From assembly GCA_020721025.1 (NCBI GenBank), contig DYNO01000159.1, positions 1 to 7,574 of the forward strand: a stretch of 7,574 bases of DNA, read 5' to 3'. The position numbers and the translations under genes are program-made. A model generated the notes under the pieces. The model saw only the letters and a list, made by a program, of their open reading frames with translations. It did no database searches and was not told the DNA's origin. The DNA is from Thiomargarita sp. (lineage in GTDB: Bacteria > Pseudomonadota > Gammaproteobacteria > Beggiatoales > Beggiatoaceae). This document shows positions 1 to 6,500 of this stretch, in pieces. The number at the start of each line of letters is the position of its first letter. Positions within the stretch are counted from its first letter, which is position 1.

Positions 1-96
1 AAGATTTTAACGAGCTTAATGAATTATATTATCCCAACTGTCTGATTTACGTCCTCATGACGAAATTTGACGCTTAACCTGAGTTCAACCGAAATT

Positions 97-1011
97 ATGA
101 GTTGGTTTGAAAAATTACTCCCTTCCCGCATTCGCACCGATGGCAAAAAAAGCAAGCATACCGTTCCCGAAGGTTTATGGAGCAAATGCCCTTTATGCCA
201 AGCAGTGCTATATCGGGCTGAATTAGAACGACATCTCAATGTTTGCCCCAAATGCGGACATCATCTGCGGATTGGTGCGCGACAACGCTTAGAAAGTTTT
301 TTAGACCCCCTGCCGCGTGAAGAAATTGGGACAGAATTGGTGCCCGCCGACCGTTTAAAATTTCGTGACAGCAAAAAATACAAAGATCGTCTGTTGCAAG
401 CGCAAAAAGAAACCGGCGAAAAAGACGCACTGATTGTCATCAAGGGGCAAGTTTATAATATTCCCGTGATTGCCTCAGCGTTTGAATTCAAATTTATGGG
501 CGGATCGATGGGTAGCGTGGTTGGCGAACGGTTTGTGCGTGGCGTACATTTGGCGATAGAGCAAAAAATTCCCCTCGTATGTTTTGCTGCCAGTGGGGGG
601 GCGCGGATGCAAGAAGCCTTGTTTTCATTGATGCAGATGGCGAAAACCAGCGCGGCAATTCAACGCTTACATCAACACAGTATCCCATTTATTTCGGTGC
701 TGACCGATCCGACGATGGGCGGTGTTTCCGCGAGTTTGGCAATGTTGGGCGACATTAATATTGCCGAGCCTGAGGCATTGATTGGTTTTGCTGGTCCACG
801 GGTGATTGAACAAACCGTGCGCGAGACATTACCAGAGGGTTTTCAACGCAGCGAATTTTTATTGCAACACGGTGTGATTGACATGATTGTCGACCGGCGA
901 CAAATGAGTGAAACAATTGCGAATTTATTGAGTATCTTAACGCATCGTCCCCCACCGCAGCAACCCATTATGTTATTGGAAAAATCGGCAGAAACCACAG
1001 ATACCCCATAA
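97..1011 (+). CDS. accD: Acetyl-CoA carboxylase carboxyltransferase subunit beta (AccD)
   Basis: AccD pairs with AccA to move the carboxyl group from carboxybiotin on AccB to acetyl-CoA, giving malonyl-CoA for fatty acid synthesis in the cytoplasm. The 304-residue product matches the normal family length. A zinc ribbon is formed by C31, C34, C50 and C53 (CPLC and CPKC pairs). The crotonase-fold carboxyltransferase domain follows, with FMGGSMGSVVG (133-143), ASGGARMQEA (165-174), DPTMGGVSAS (204-213) and GFAGPRVIEQT (230-240), all close to the E. coli protein. ATG at 97 is chosen because the product then begins MSWFEKLLP like other AccD proteins. The in-frame TTG at 67 would add ten residues absent from the family. 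The ribosome binding site is weak: only a GAG at 81-83. The C-terminal tail after about residue 283 is short and proline-rich. The gene converges on the tRNA gene downstream. Identity is near certain; the exact start is slightly less so. Confidence 0.97.
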   Translation: MSWFEKLLPSRIRTDGKKSKHTVPEGLWSKCPLCQAVLYRAELERHLNVCPKCGHHLRIGARQRLESFLDPLPREEIGTELVPADRLKFRDSKKYKDRLLQAQKETGEKDALIVIKGQVYNIPVIASAFEFKFMGGSMGSVVGERFVRGVHLAIEQKIPLVCFAASGGARMQEALFSLMQMAKTSAAIQRLHQHSIPFISVLTDPTMGGVSASLAMLGDINIAEPEALIGFAGPRVIEQTVRETLPEGFQRSEFLLQHGVIDMIVDRRQMSETIANLLSILTHRPPPQQPIMLLEKSAETTDTP

Positions 1012-1017
1012 ACGACA

Positions 1018-1058
1018 TTCACCTCAATTCGCTCAACAAATGGGCGAAGCGTGGTGAA
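1018..1058. other. Imperfect inverted repeat between accD and the tRNA gene
   Basis: TTCACC (1018-1023) pairs with GGTGAA (1053-1058), and inside a 4x4 internal loop TTCGC (1028-1032) pairs with GCGAA (1044-1048), leaving an 11-nt loop. It starts seven bases after the accD stop codon and lies between two convergent genes, where a shared terminator would be expected. No T-run follows on either strand, so an intrinsic terminator is not demonstrated. It could be a 3' end-stabilising structure. The rest of 1059-1190 shows no gene or clear signal. Confidence 0.3.
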
Positions 1059-1190
1059 ATAACGCGCACCAGTTTGAACATTGAAAGCGAAGAATATCGA
1101 TCGCAATGCCCGTGACAACAGGTAATTTGTTTGGGATGATAAACGAGAAAGTTTTGGATTAAAACGAGATACAACCGAACTGCTGAAGAT

Positions 1191-1267
1191 TGGTAGCGGG
1201 GACAGGATTTGAACCTATGACCTTCGGGTTATGAGCCCGACGAGCTGCCAGACTGCTCCACCCCGCA
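1191..1267 (-). tRNA. Initiator tRNA-fMet (anticodon CAT)
   Basis: The minus strand gives a 77-nt cloverleaf almost identical to E. coli tRNA-fMet. The acceptor stem is GCGGGG/CCCCGC. The D stem GAGC/GCTC has the A11-U24 pair. The anticodon stem TCGGG/CCCGA, with loop CTCATAA, has the three consecutive G-C pairs that mark initiators. The T arm is ATAGG-TTCAAAT-CCTGT, with one U-G wobble. The anticodon CAT is at plus-strand positions 1231-1233. CCA is encoded (plus TGG at 1191-1193), with discriminator A73. Positions 1 and 72 are both U, so the end of the acceptor stem is unpaired as initiators require, but with U-U instead of the C-A of E. coli. This mismatch is what permits Met-tRNA formylation and keeps the tRNA out of elongation. 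The gene is single, monocistronic in this window and read toward accD. Confidence 0.97.
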
Positions 1268-1300
1268 CCGACTTGAGAACTGAATCACTGAAGAAGACAC

Positions 1301-1329
1301 ATTATAGCCACTTGAGATCGAAATTGCAA
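1301..1329 (-). promoter_or_regulatory. Sigma70-type promoter of the initiator tRNA gene
   Basis: On the minus strand, TTGCAA (1329-1324) and a perfect TATAAT (1306-1301) are separated by exactly 17 bp. Transcription would start near 1294, about 27 nt before the mature tRNA 5' end, leaving a short leader for RNase P to remove. The -35 matches consensus at four of six positions. Position and orientation fit a strong housekeeping promoter for the tRNA. Confidence 0.75.
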
Positions 1330-1420
1330 CAGTTATTTTTAAGCAGTGATGACAATGGCGGTAAGTATCTATAAAACAATGCAATCTATTTCCTGTCAGC
1401 TCACCTACGTTCAATCTAAA

Positions 1421-1551
1421 CTCGTTACCAAGTTCAGAGGCTATAAAAGAACCTCATTTTTTGGATTTTTGGTTATGTAAAATCAACAACTTACAAGTCA
1501 AAAATTGTTAATTTTGGGAGTTCTTTTGCAGACTCGGAACCTGGTAACGAG
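1421..1551. repeat. 131-bp element with 15-bp terminal inverted repeats (MITE-like)
   Basis: CTCGTTACCAAGTTC at 1421-1435 and GAACCTGGTAACGAG at 1537-1551 are inverted copies matching at 14 of 15 positions. A second inverted pair, AAAAGAAC (1445-1452) and GTTCTTTT (1520-1527), is nested inside in nearly symmetrical positions, so the whole segment could fold into a long hairpin. The interior is AT-rich and non-coding, with a further small palindrome, AAAATT-gtt-AATTTT (1501-1515). Size and symmetry fit a miniature inverted-repeat element or a dispersed palindromic repeat. I see no clear target-site duplication. It lies between the tRNA promoter and the molybdoenzyme promoter. Confidence 0.55.
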
Positions 1552-1567
1552 AAAAAGTAAAATTTCT

Positions 1568-1717
1568 TGTCTGAACCGTAATTCCCATAATTTTCTTAAT
1601 TAACCTAAATTATGAAAATTAAGCTCATTAGGAAAATTAAGGTTCAGACACGCTTTCATTCTGAAAATTCTAAAATTCCGTAAATTCTGATTCAGACAGA
1701 AAATTCACGTTCAGACA
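1568..1717. repeat. TTCAGACA / AAATTC repeat block with 83-bp palindrome
   Basis: TGTCTGAACC (1568-1577) and GGTTCAGACA (1641-1650) form a perfect 10-bp inverted pair. The sequence between them is itself imperfectly symmetrical, including CATAATTT (1586-1593) with AAATTATG (1607-1614), and carries a direct repeat GAAAATTAAG (1614-1623 and 1632-1641). TTCAGACA recurs directly at 1643, 1691 and 1710. Between these copies AAATTC-type units recur every 8 to 10 bases (about 1664, 1672, 1682 and 1700), and TCTGA-T-TCAGA (1686-1696) is a small palindrome. It looks like a degenerate dispersed repeat made of short near-tandem units. A multi-site regulator target is the alternative, because the block sits just upstream of the FNR box. 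Confidence 0.5.
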
Positions 1718-1733
1718 ACAATTTCCTCCCCGC

Positions 1734-1747
1734 TTGATCTAAATCAA
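1734..1747 (+). promoter_or_regulatory. FNR/Anr-type operator
   Basis: TTGAT-CTAA-ATCAA is a perfect match to the FNR consensus TTGAT-N4-ATCAA. FNR-family proteins are oxygen-sensing activators of anaerobic respiration genes. The box is centred at 1740.5, about 125 bp before the alpha subunit start. That is 41.5 bp upstream of the start site predicted from the -10 element at 1770-1775, the geometry of a class II activator site. Confidence 0.75.
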
Positions 1748-1782
1748 GGCAACCCACTGCCTACCGTCGTATTCTAACCCTC
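1747..1782 (+). promoter_or_regulatory. Predicted activator-dependent promoter of the molybdoenzyme operon
   Basis: TATTCT at 1770-1775 matches the -10 consensus at four of six positions. At 17-bp spacing the -35 position (1747-1752, AGGCAA) is poor, as expected for a promoter that needs an activator overlapping the -35 region. The FNR box at 1734-1747 fills that place. Predicted transcription start is near 1782, leaving an untranslated leader of about 84 nt. The assignment is inferred from spacing; the -10 alone would not be convincing. Confidence 0.5.
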
Positions 1783-1800
1783 AGTAAAAAAACTCCATTA

Positions 1801-1830
1801 GCATCGTAGAACACTCAACTTTTGCGATGC
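1801..1830 (+). other. Inverted repeat in the operon leader
   Basis: GCATCG (1801-1806) and CGATGC (1825-1830) could form a 6-bp stem with an 18-nt loop in the mRNA leader, ending about 20 nt before the ribosome binding site. It matches no riboswitch that I recognise, including the molybdenum cofactor motif. It may be a chance structure or a weak regulatory hairpin. Confidence 0.2.
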
Positions 1831-1850
1831 CGTGGAATGTCCATAATCCT

Positions 1851-1868
1851 TGAGGAGAAGATGGCATG
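1851..1868 (+). promoter_or_regulatory. Ribosome binding site deciding the alpha subunit start
   Basis: GAGGAG (1852-1857) lies 8 nt before ATG at 1866. A nearer ATG at 1861 is only 3 nt away and reads Met-Ala-stop (ATGGCATGA), so it cannot start the gene. The stop codon of that mini-frame overlaps the true ATG. Confidence 0.8.
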
Positions 1869-4800
1869 AGTCAACCTGAAAAACCTGATACCCCGCAAAA
1901 TCCCTCCCGCCGCGACTTCATGACCCAAGTCAGCGTGCTCGGAGCCGGTTCTGCCCTCCTTTCGCAACACGCCGCTGCATCAACCTTGGTGGACGCGGTG
2001 AAAGTCGAAAATCCACTCGTTCGCTACCCCAATCGGGCGTGGGAACAGAAATATCGTGATTTGTATCAACATGATTCTTCATTTGTTTTTCTTTGCGCGC
2101 CCAACGATACCCACAACTGTTTGCTGCGTGCCTACGTCAAAGAGGGTGTGGTTACTCGCATCGCGCCGACCTACGGCTATCATCAAGCACAAGATTTAGA
2201 AGGCAATACTTCGACACAACGCTGGGATCCGCGCGGCTGTCAAAAAGGGTTAGCACTGGCACGGCGGTTTTATGGAGATCGGCGGGTCAAGAAAAATATG
2301 GTACGCAAAGGTTTTCTCGATTGGATTAATGCGGGAATGCCTCGTGATGAAAAAACTGGCGTAATTGATCCCAAATATCTGCAACGCGGACAGGATGAAT
2401 GGGTCGAAGCGACGCTGGAACAAGCCTGTGAATATTCTGCCAAGGCAATGAAAAATATCGCAGAAACCTATTCTGGGGACGCGGGCAAACAACGGCTGTT
2501 AGCGCAAGGTTACGATCCGCTCATGGTTGAAGCCACTGAAGGCGCGGGCGTACAAACAATGAAGTTTCGTGGTGGAATGCCGGCGTTGGGCGTGAGTCGC
2601 GTCTTCGGACAATACCGTGAAGCCAATGCGATGGCGTTGTTAGATCAAAAAGTTCGCGGCGTGCCGGATGACAAGGCGATGGGGGCGCGGGGCTGGGATA
2701 ACTATACTTGGCACACGGACTTACCGCCGGGTCATACGATGGTGATCGGGCAACAGACCAACGATTTTGACCTTTGCAACACGGAATACAGCAATTTAGT
2801 GCTGGTTTGGGGCATGAACTGGATCACCACCAAAATGCCAGATTCGCACTGGTTGACTGAAGCCCGCATGAAAGGCTCGAAAGTGATTGTGATTACGGTG
2901 GAATACAGTTCGACTGCCAGTAAAGCCGATGAGGTTTTTATTGTGCGCCCCGGGACGACTCCCGCGTTGGCATTGGGCATTGCGCAGGTGATGATCAGCG
3001 AAAAACTGTTTGATGAACAATATGTTAAACGCTTCACCGATCTGCCCTTGTTGGTACGTTTGGACAATGGCAAATTATTGCGTGCTGCGGAAGTATTCGC
3101 CGATTATCAAAATTTCGCCCTCAACAACCACATCAATATTTTGAAAGTGGGTGACAAAGGTGTCCCGCCCTATCAACAAAGTGGTGTGGTCATCGACGAG
3201 AAACAACGGCAAGATTGGGGCGACTTCGTATTTTGGGATGCTGAGAAAAAACAACCGGTTGCAATGAATCGCGATCAAATTGGCAAACGCTTCGATGGTA
3301 ATCCCCAACTCACCGGTGAATTTACCGTCAAACTTACTAACGGTGAAACTGTCAAATGTCGCACGGTATTTGATGCCACTAAGGAAGTGTTGGACAGCAG
3401 TTATACCCCCGCCGATGTAGAAAAATTGACGTGGGCAAAAGCTGAGGCAATTCAAAGTTTAGCCCGTCAGATCGCCGCGAATAAAGAAAAAACATTGTTC
3501 ACGATGGGCATGGGGCCCAATCAATTTTTTAACAACGATTTGAAAGATCGGGCAATTTTCCTCATCGCTGCATTGACTCGCAATATTGGGCAATTGGGCG
3601 GCAACGTTGGAAGTTATGCGGGAAATTATCGCACCAGCTTTTTCAATGGAATTCCTCAATACATTGCTGAAGACCCGTTTGATATCGAACTCGATCCCAC
3701 GAAACCTGCACGGGTAAAAATGCGTTGGAAGGGAGAATCGGTGCATTATTTCAATCACGGTGACCGTATTTTGCACATGGGTAAGGAAGTGTTGACCGGC
3801 AAAACGCACATGCCTACGCCGACCAAATCCATTCACGTCTGCAATTCTAACTCGCTGATTGGTAATGTAAAAGGTCACTACGATCTGATCATGAACACCT
3901 TGCCGAAGGTCGAATTTTATGCGATCAACGAGTGGTGGTGGACGAGCAGTTGCGAATATGCCGACATCGTGTTTGCCGTTGATAGTTGGGCAGAATTTAA
4001 ATATCCCGACATGACCATCAGTGTCACCAATCCGTTTTTATACACCTATCCAATCACGCCATTACCGCGCATTCACGATTCACACGGTGATGTCGAAATT
4101 GCTGCCGGAATTTGTAAAGCGTTGGGTAAATTGACGGAAGATCAACGTTTTGCAGATTATTGGAAATTTGTTGAAGATGGCAAGGTGCGCCCTTACATTC
4201 AACGGGTTTTGAATCATTCCAATGCCACGCGTGGTTATAAAATTGAAGATTTGGAAAAGAAAGCCGAGCAGGGCATTCCGACCATTTTGCAATCACGCAC
4301 CTATCCGAAAGTGGGCAGTTGGGAACAAAATCATGAAGATACAACGTGGTACACCAAGACCGGGCGGTTGGAATTCTACCGTGAAGAGCCGGAGTTTCAA
4401 GACAGCGGCGAAAATCTCATTGTGCATCGTGAGCCGATTGATTCCACATTTTACGAACCGAATGTCATTATCGCCAAACCTCATGCGTTGATTCGTCCGA
4501 GAACACCGGAAAGTTATGGGGTCGCAAGCAGTGATTTGAGTGGTGATATTCGACAAGCGCGGCATGTGATTAAGTCCGTTGATGAAGTGATGAAAACGCA
4601 ACATCCATTGAATGCCAGCGGTTACAACCTCATTTTCCACACGCCAAAATATCGGCATGGCGCGCACACCACCGCAGTTGATACGGACATCGTGGCAATT
4701 TGGTTTGGTCCCTTTGGGGATATGTTGCGCCGCGACAAACGAACACCTTTCATTACTGAGGCTTACGTCGATATCAACCCAGAAGATGCGAAGGCTTTGG

Positions 4801-5348
4801 GGATTGAAGATGGCGACTATGTGTATGTGGATTCTGACCCGCATGATCGTCCGTTCCGCAAGTGGGAAAATCGTCCAGAAGGCTATGAAGTTGCTCGTTT
4901 ATTAGTCCGCGCCCGCTACTATCCCGGTACGCCAAAAGGCGTGACTCGGATGTGGCATAACATGAACGGCGCGAGTTTTGGGTCGGTGAAAGGGCAAAAA
5001 GTCAATGCCAATGGGCTGGCAAAATCCCCAACGACCAAATATCAATCCATTTTCCGCAACGGTAGCCATCAAAGTTGTACGCGGGGCTGGCTGAAACCGA
5101 CGCAGATGGGCGATAATTTGTATGTAAAACATGTATTTGGGCAACGAATGGTGCAGGGTTTTATGGCGGACGTGTATTGTCCGGCGGGTGCGCCACGGGA
5201 ATCTATCGTGAAAATTACGAAGGCAGAAAATGGCGGTATTCAAGGACAAGGTTTATGGGGCCCCGCGGCGTTAGGGTTGCGTCCGACGTATGAGCGCGAC
5301 GGCTTGAAACAATTCATTGCGGGCAAATTCATCCAGATCAGCGCATAA
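1866..5348 (+). CDS. Tat-exported type II DMSO-reductase-family molybdoenzyme, catalytic alpha subunit (NxrA/NarG-like)
   Basis: This 1160-residue protein is the Mo-bis-MGD catalytic subunit of a periplasmic respiratory complex. The N-terminus has a twin-arginine signal (SRRDFM, 14-19), a hydrophobic stretch (about 22-34) and a probable cleavage site near AAA-S (38/39). The FS0 [4Fe-4S] motif is C77-x3-D81-x3-C85-x39-C125, with Asp where E. coli NarG has Cys and Cys where NarG has His. TDLPPG (284-289) aligns with CDLPP of NarG, making D285 the molybdenum ligand typical of type II enzymes. The C-terminal cofactor-binding domain begins near 920, and RNGSHQS...RGWLKP (1064-1078) and CPAGAPRESIVK (1105-1116) are as in nitrite-oxidoreductase-type proteins. 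Family members act on nitrate, nitrite, (per)chlorate, selenate, dimethyl sulfide or ethylbenzene. Motifs and length favour the NxrA-like branch, but the substrate is not proven. It leads an operon with beta (12-nt gap) and gamma, behind an FNR-type promoter. Confidence 0.9.
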   Translation: MSQPEKPDTPQNPSRRDFMTQVSVLGAGSALLSQHAAASTLVDAVKVENPLVRYPNRAWEQKYRDLYQHDSSFVFLCAPNDTHNCLLRAYVKEGVVTRIAPTYGYHQAQDLEGNTSTQRWDPRGCQKGLALARRFYGDRRVKKNMVRKGFLDWINAGMPRDEKTGVIDPKYLQRGQDEWVEATLEQACEYSAKAMKNIAETYSGDAGKQRLLAQGYDPLMVEATEGAGVQTMKFRGGMPALGVSRVFGQYREANAMALLDQKVRGVPDDKAMGARGWDNYTWHTDLPPGHTMVIGQQTNDFDLCNTEYSNLVLVWGMNWITTKMPDSHWLTEARMKGSKVIVITVEYSSTASKADEVFIVRPGTTPALALGIAQVMISEKLFDEQYVKRFTDLPLLVRLDNGKLLRAAEVFADYQNFALNNHINILKVGDKGVPPYQQSGVVIDEKQRQDWGDFVFWDAEKKQPVAMNRDQIGKRFDGNPQLTGEFTVKLTNGETVKCRTVFDATKEVLDSSYTPADVEKLTWAKAEAIQSLARQIAANKEKTLFTMGMGPNQFFNNDLKDRAIFLIAALTRNIGQLGGNVGSYAGNYRTSFFNGIPQYIAEDPFDIELDPTKPARVKMRWKGESVHYFNHGDRILHMGKEVLTGKTHMPTPTKSIHVCNSNSLIGNVKGHYDLIMNTLPKVEFYAINEWWWTSSCEYADIVFAVDSWAEFKYPDMTISVTNPFLYTYPITPLPRIHDSHGDVEIAAGICKALGKLTEDQRFADYWKFVEDGKVRPYIQRVLNHSNATRGYKIEDLEKKAEQGIPTILQSRTYPKVGSWEQNHEDTTWYTKTGRLEFYREEPEFQDSGENLIVHREPIDSTFYEPNVIIAKPHALIRPRTPESYGVASSDLSGDIRQARHVIKSVDEVMKTQHPLNASGYNLIFHTPKYRHGAHTTAVDTDIVAIWFGPFGDMLRRDKRTPFITEAYVDINPEDAKALGIEDGDYVYVDSDPHDRPFRKWENRPEGYEVARLLVRARYYPGTPKGVTRMWHNMNGASFGSVKGQKVNANGLAKSPTTKYQSIFRNGSHQSCTRGWLKPTQMGDNLYVKHVFGQRMVQGFMADVYCPAGAPRESIVKITKAENGGIQGQGLWGPAALGLRPTYERDGLKQFIAGKFIQISA

Positions 5349-5360
5349 CAGGAGGCTACC

Positions 5361-6488
5361 ATGCCAAAACGTCAAAATTGGCACATCGGGCGTGAAATGA
5401 CGTACCCTTACGACGCACCGTTGCCACAAAAACAAGTTGCTTACATTTTCGATACCAACAAGTGCATTGAGTGCCAAACATGCACCATTGCTTGCAAAAA
5501 TGGCTGGACGAGCGGAAAAGGACAAGAAATCATCTTTTGGAACAACGTTGAAACCAAGCCCTATGGCAGTTATCCGATGGCTTGGGATTTGAAATTGCTG
5601 GAAAAATGCAAGCCGGCACAATGGCAAGGTGGCAAATTAAAGAGCGAAACCATTTTTGAAGATCACGGTTTACTCGACCCACCGACCGGACATTTACCGC
5701 TTGCCAGTGATTATACCTCGGTGAATTTAGGGGAAGATGACATTTCCGGCAACGTGGGGCGCGGCGAACATTTTGACGGGGTGCATCCGATGTGGATGTT
5801 TTACTTGGCAAGAATTTGTAATCACTGCACGCATCCCGCCTGTGTTGCTGCCTGCCCTCGTCAAGCGGTCTATAAACGGGAAGAAGACGGGATTGTGTTG
5901 ATCGATCAAGAACGTTGTCGCGGTTATCAAGAATGTGTCGAAGCCTGCCCGTATAAAAAGATCTTTTTCAATCTGATAAGTCGAGTTAGCGAAAAATGTA
6001 TCGGTTGTTTTCCCCGCGTTGAAAAAGGTGAAGTCGCACTGTGCGTTGAAGGGTGTATTGGTAAAATTCGGATGCAAGGCTTCCTAACCACGCAAAGCAA
6101 GCCTCGTGAAGATAATCCGCTCGATTATATTATTAAAATCCGTCAGTTAGCGTTACCACTTTATCCACAATTTGGGACTGAGCCGAATGTTTATTATATT
6201 CCCCCGATTCATGTTCCTGATGGCTTCTTAGAGCAGATTTTTGGTCCAAACGTCGAAAAAGCCAAGGCAATGTATCGAAATCTCAAGGAAGACAAGCAGT
6301 TACTCGGTGCATTATTACTATTTGGTGCATCGCAACGGATGATTGACAAGTTCAAAGTGCAGGGCGACGAAGTGATTGGTTGGGATGTCGATGGTAAGGA
6401 AGTGGCGCGTGTCCCCTTTGTTGAACCCACTGTGGTGCGGGATGCGTATGACAAGAAATTTGATGCGTATCGTCATAACACCACCTAG
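5361..6488 (+). CDS. Iron-sulfur beta subunit of the molybdoenzyme (NarH/NxrB/EbdB-like)
   Basis: This 375-residue electron-transfer subunit should carry four clusters linking the FS0 cluster of alpha to the heme of gamma. Four cysteine groups are visible: C35-x2-C38-x2-C41-x3-C45, C153-x2-C156-x4-C161-x3-C165, C186-x5-C192-x3-C196, and C213-x2-C216-x11-C228-x3-C232. The third group has Tyr189 where a fourth Cys would sit, matching the Trp of NarH at its [3Fe-4S] cluster. NNVETKPYG (61-69) and ACPYKKIFFN (195-204) are family signatures. The length is that of the periplasmic NxrB/EbdB/SerB type and much shorter than NarH (about 510). There is no signal peptide, so export with alpha as a Tat passenger is inferred. 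AGGAGG (5350-5355) lies 5 nt before the ATG. The substrate is as uncertain as for alpha, but the role is clear. Confidence 0.93.
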   Translation: MPKRQNWHIGREMTYPYDAPLPQKQVAYIFDTNKCIECQTCTIACKNGWTSGKGQEIIFWNNVETKPYGSYPMAWDLKLLEKCKPAQWQGGKLKSETIFEDHGLLDPPTGHLPLASDYTSVNLGEDDISGNVGRGEHFDGVHPMWMFYLARICNHCTHPACVAACPRQAVYKREEDGIVLIDQERCRGYQECVEACPYKKIFFNLISRVSEKCIGCFPRVEKGEVALCVEGCIGKIRMQGFLTTQSKPREDNPLDYIIKIRQLALPLYPQFGTEPNVYYIPPIHVPDGFLEQIFGPNVEKAKAMYRNLKEDKQLLGALLLFGASQRMIDKFKVQGDEVIGWDVDGKEVARVPFVEPTVVRDAYDKKFDAYRHNTT

Positions 6489-6500
6489 GGAGGATGCAAA

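Noticed and set aside
3..77. Open frame without a start, ending in TAA at 75-77, that could be the C-terminus of a gene upstream of accD
   Set aside because: It gives only 24 residues of no recognisable family, and an open stretch of this length in one of three frames is common by chance. I cannot separate it from noise without the DNA upstream.
67..96. TTG start 10 codons upstream for accD
   Set aside because: The added residues are not found in AccD proteins, while ATG at 97 gives the family-typical MSWFEKLLP start.
1229..1414. Minus-strand reading frame of 61 codons
   Set aside because: It overlaps the tRNA gene and its promoter and encodes no recognisable protein.
1421..1717. CRISPR array
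   Set aside because: The repeats are short, unevenly spaced, partly inverted and lack regular spacers; no cas gene is present.
4293..4844. Minus-strand reading frame of 183 codons inside the alpha gene, and other long antisense frames there
   Set aside because: They lie wholly opposite a well-supported conserved gene and have no recognisable motifs, so they are shadows of its codon usage.
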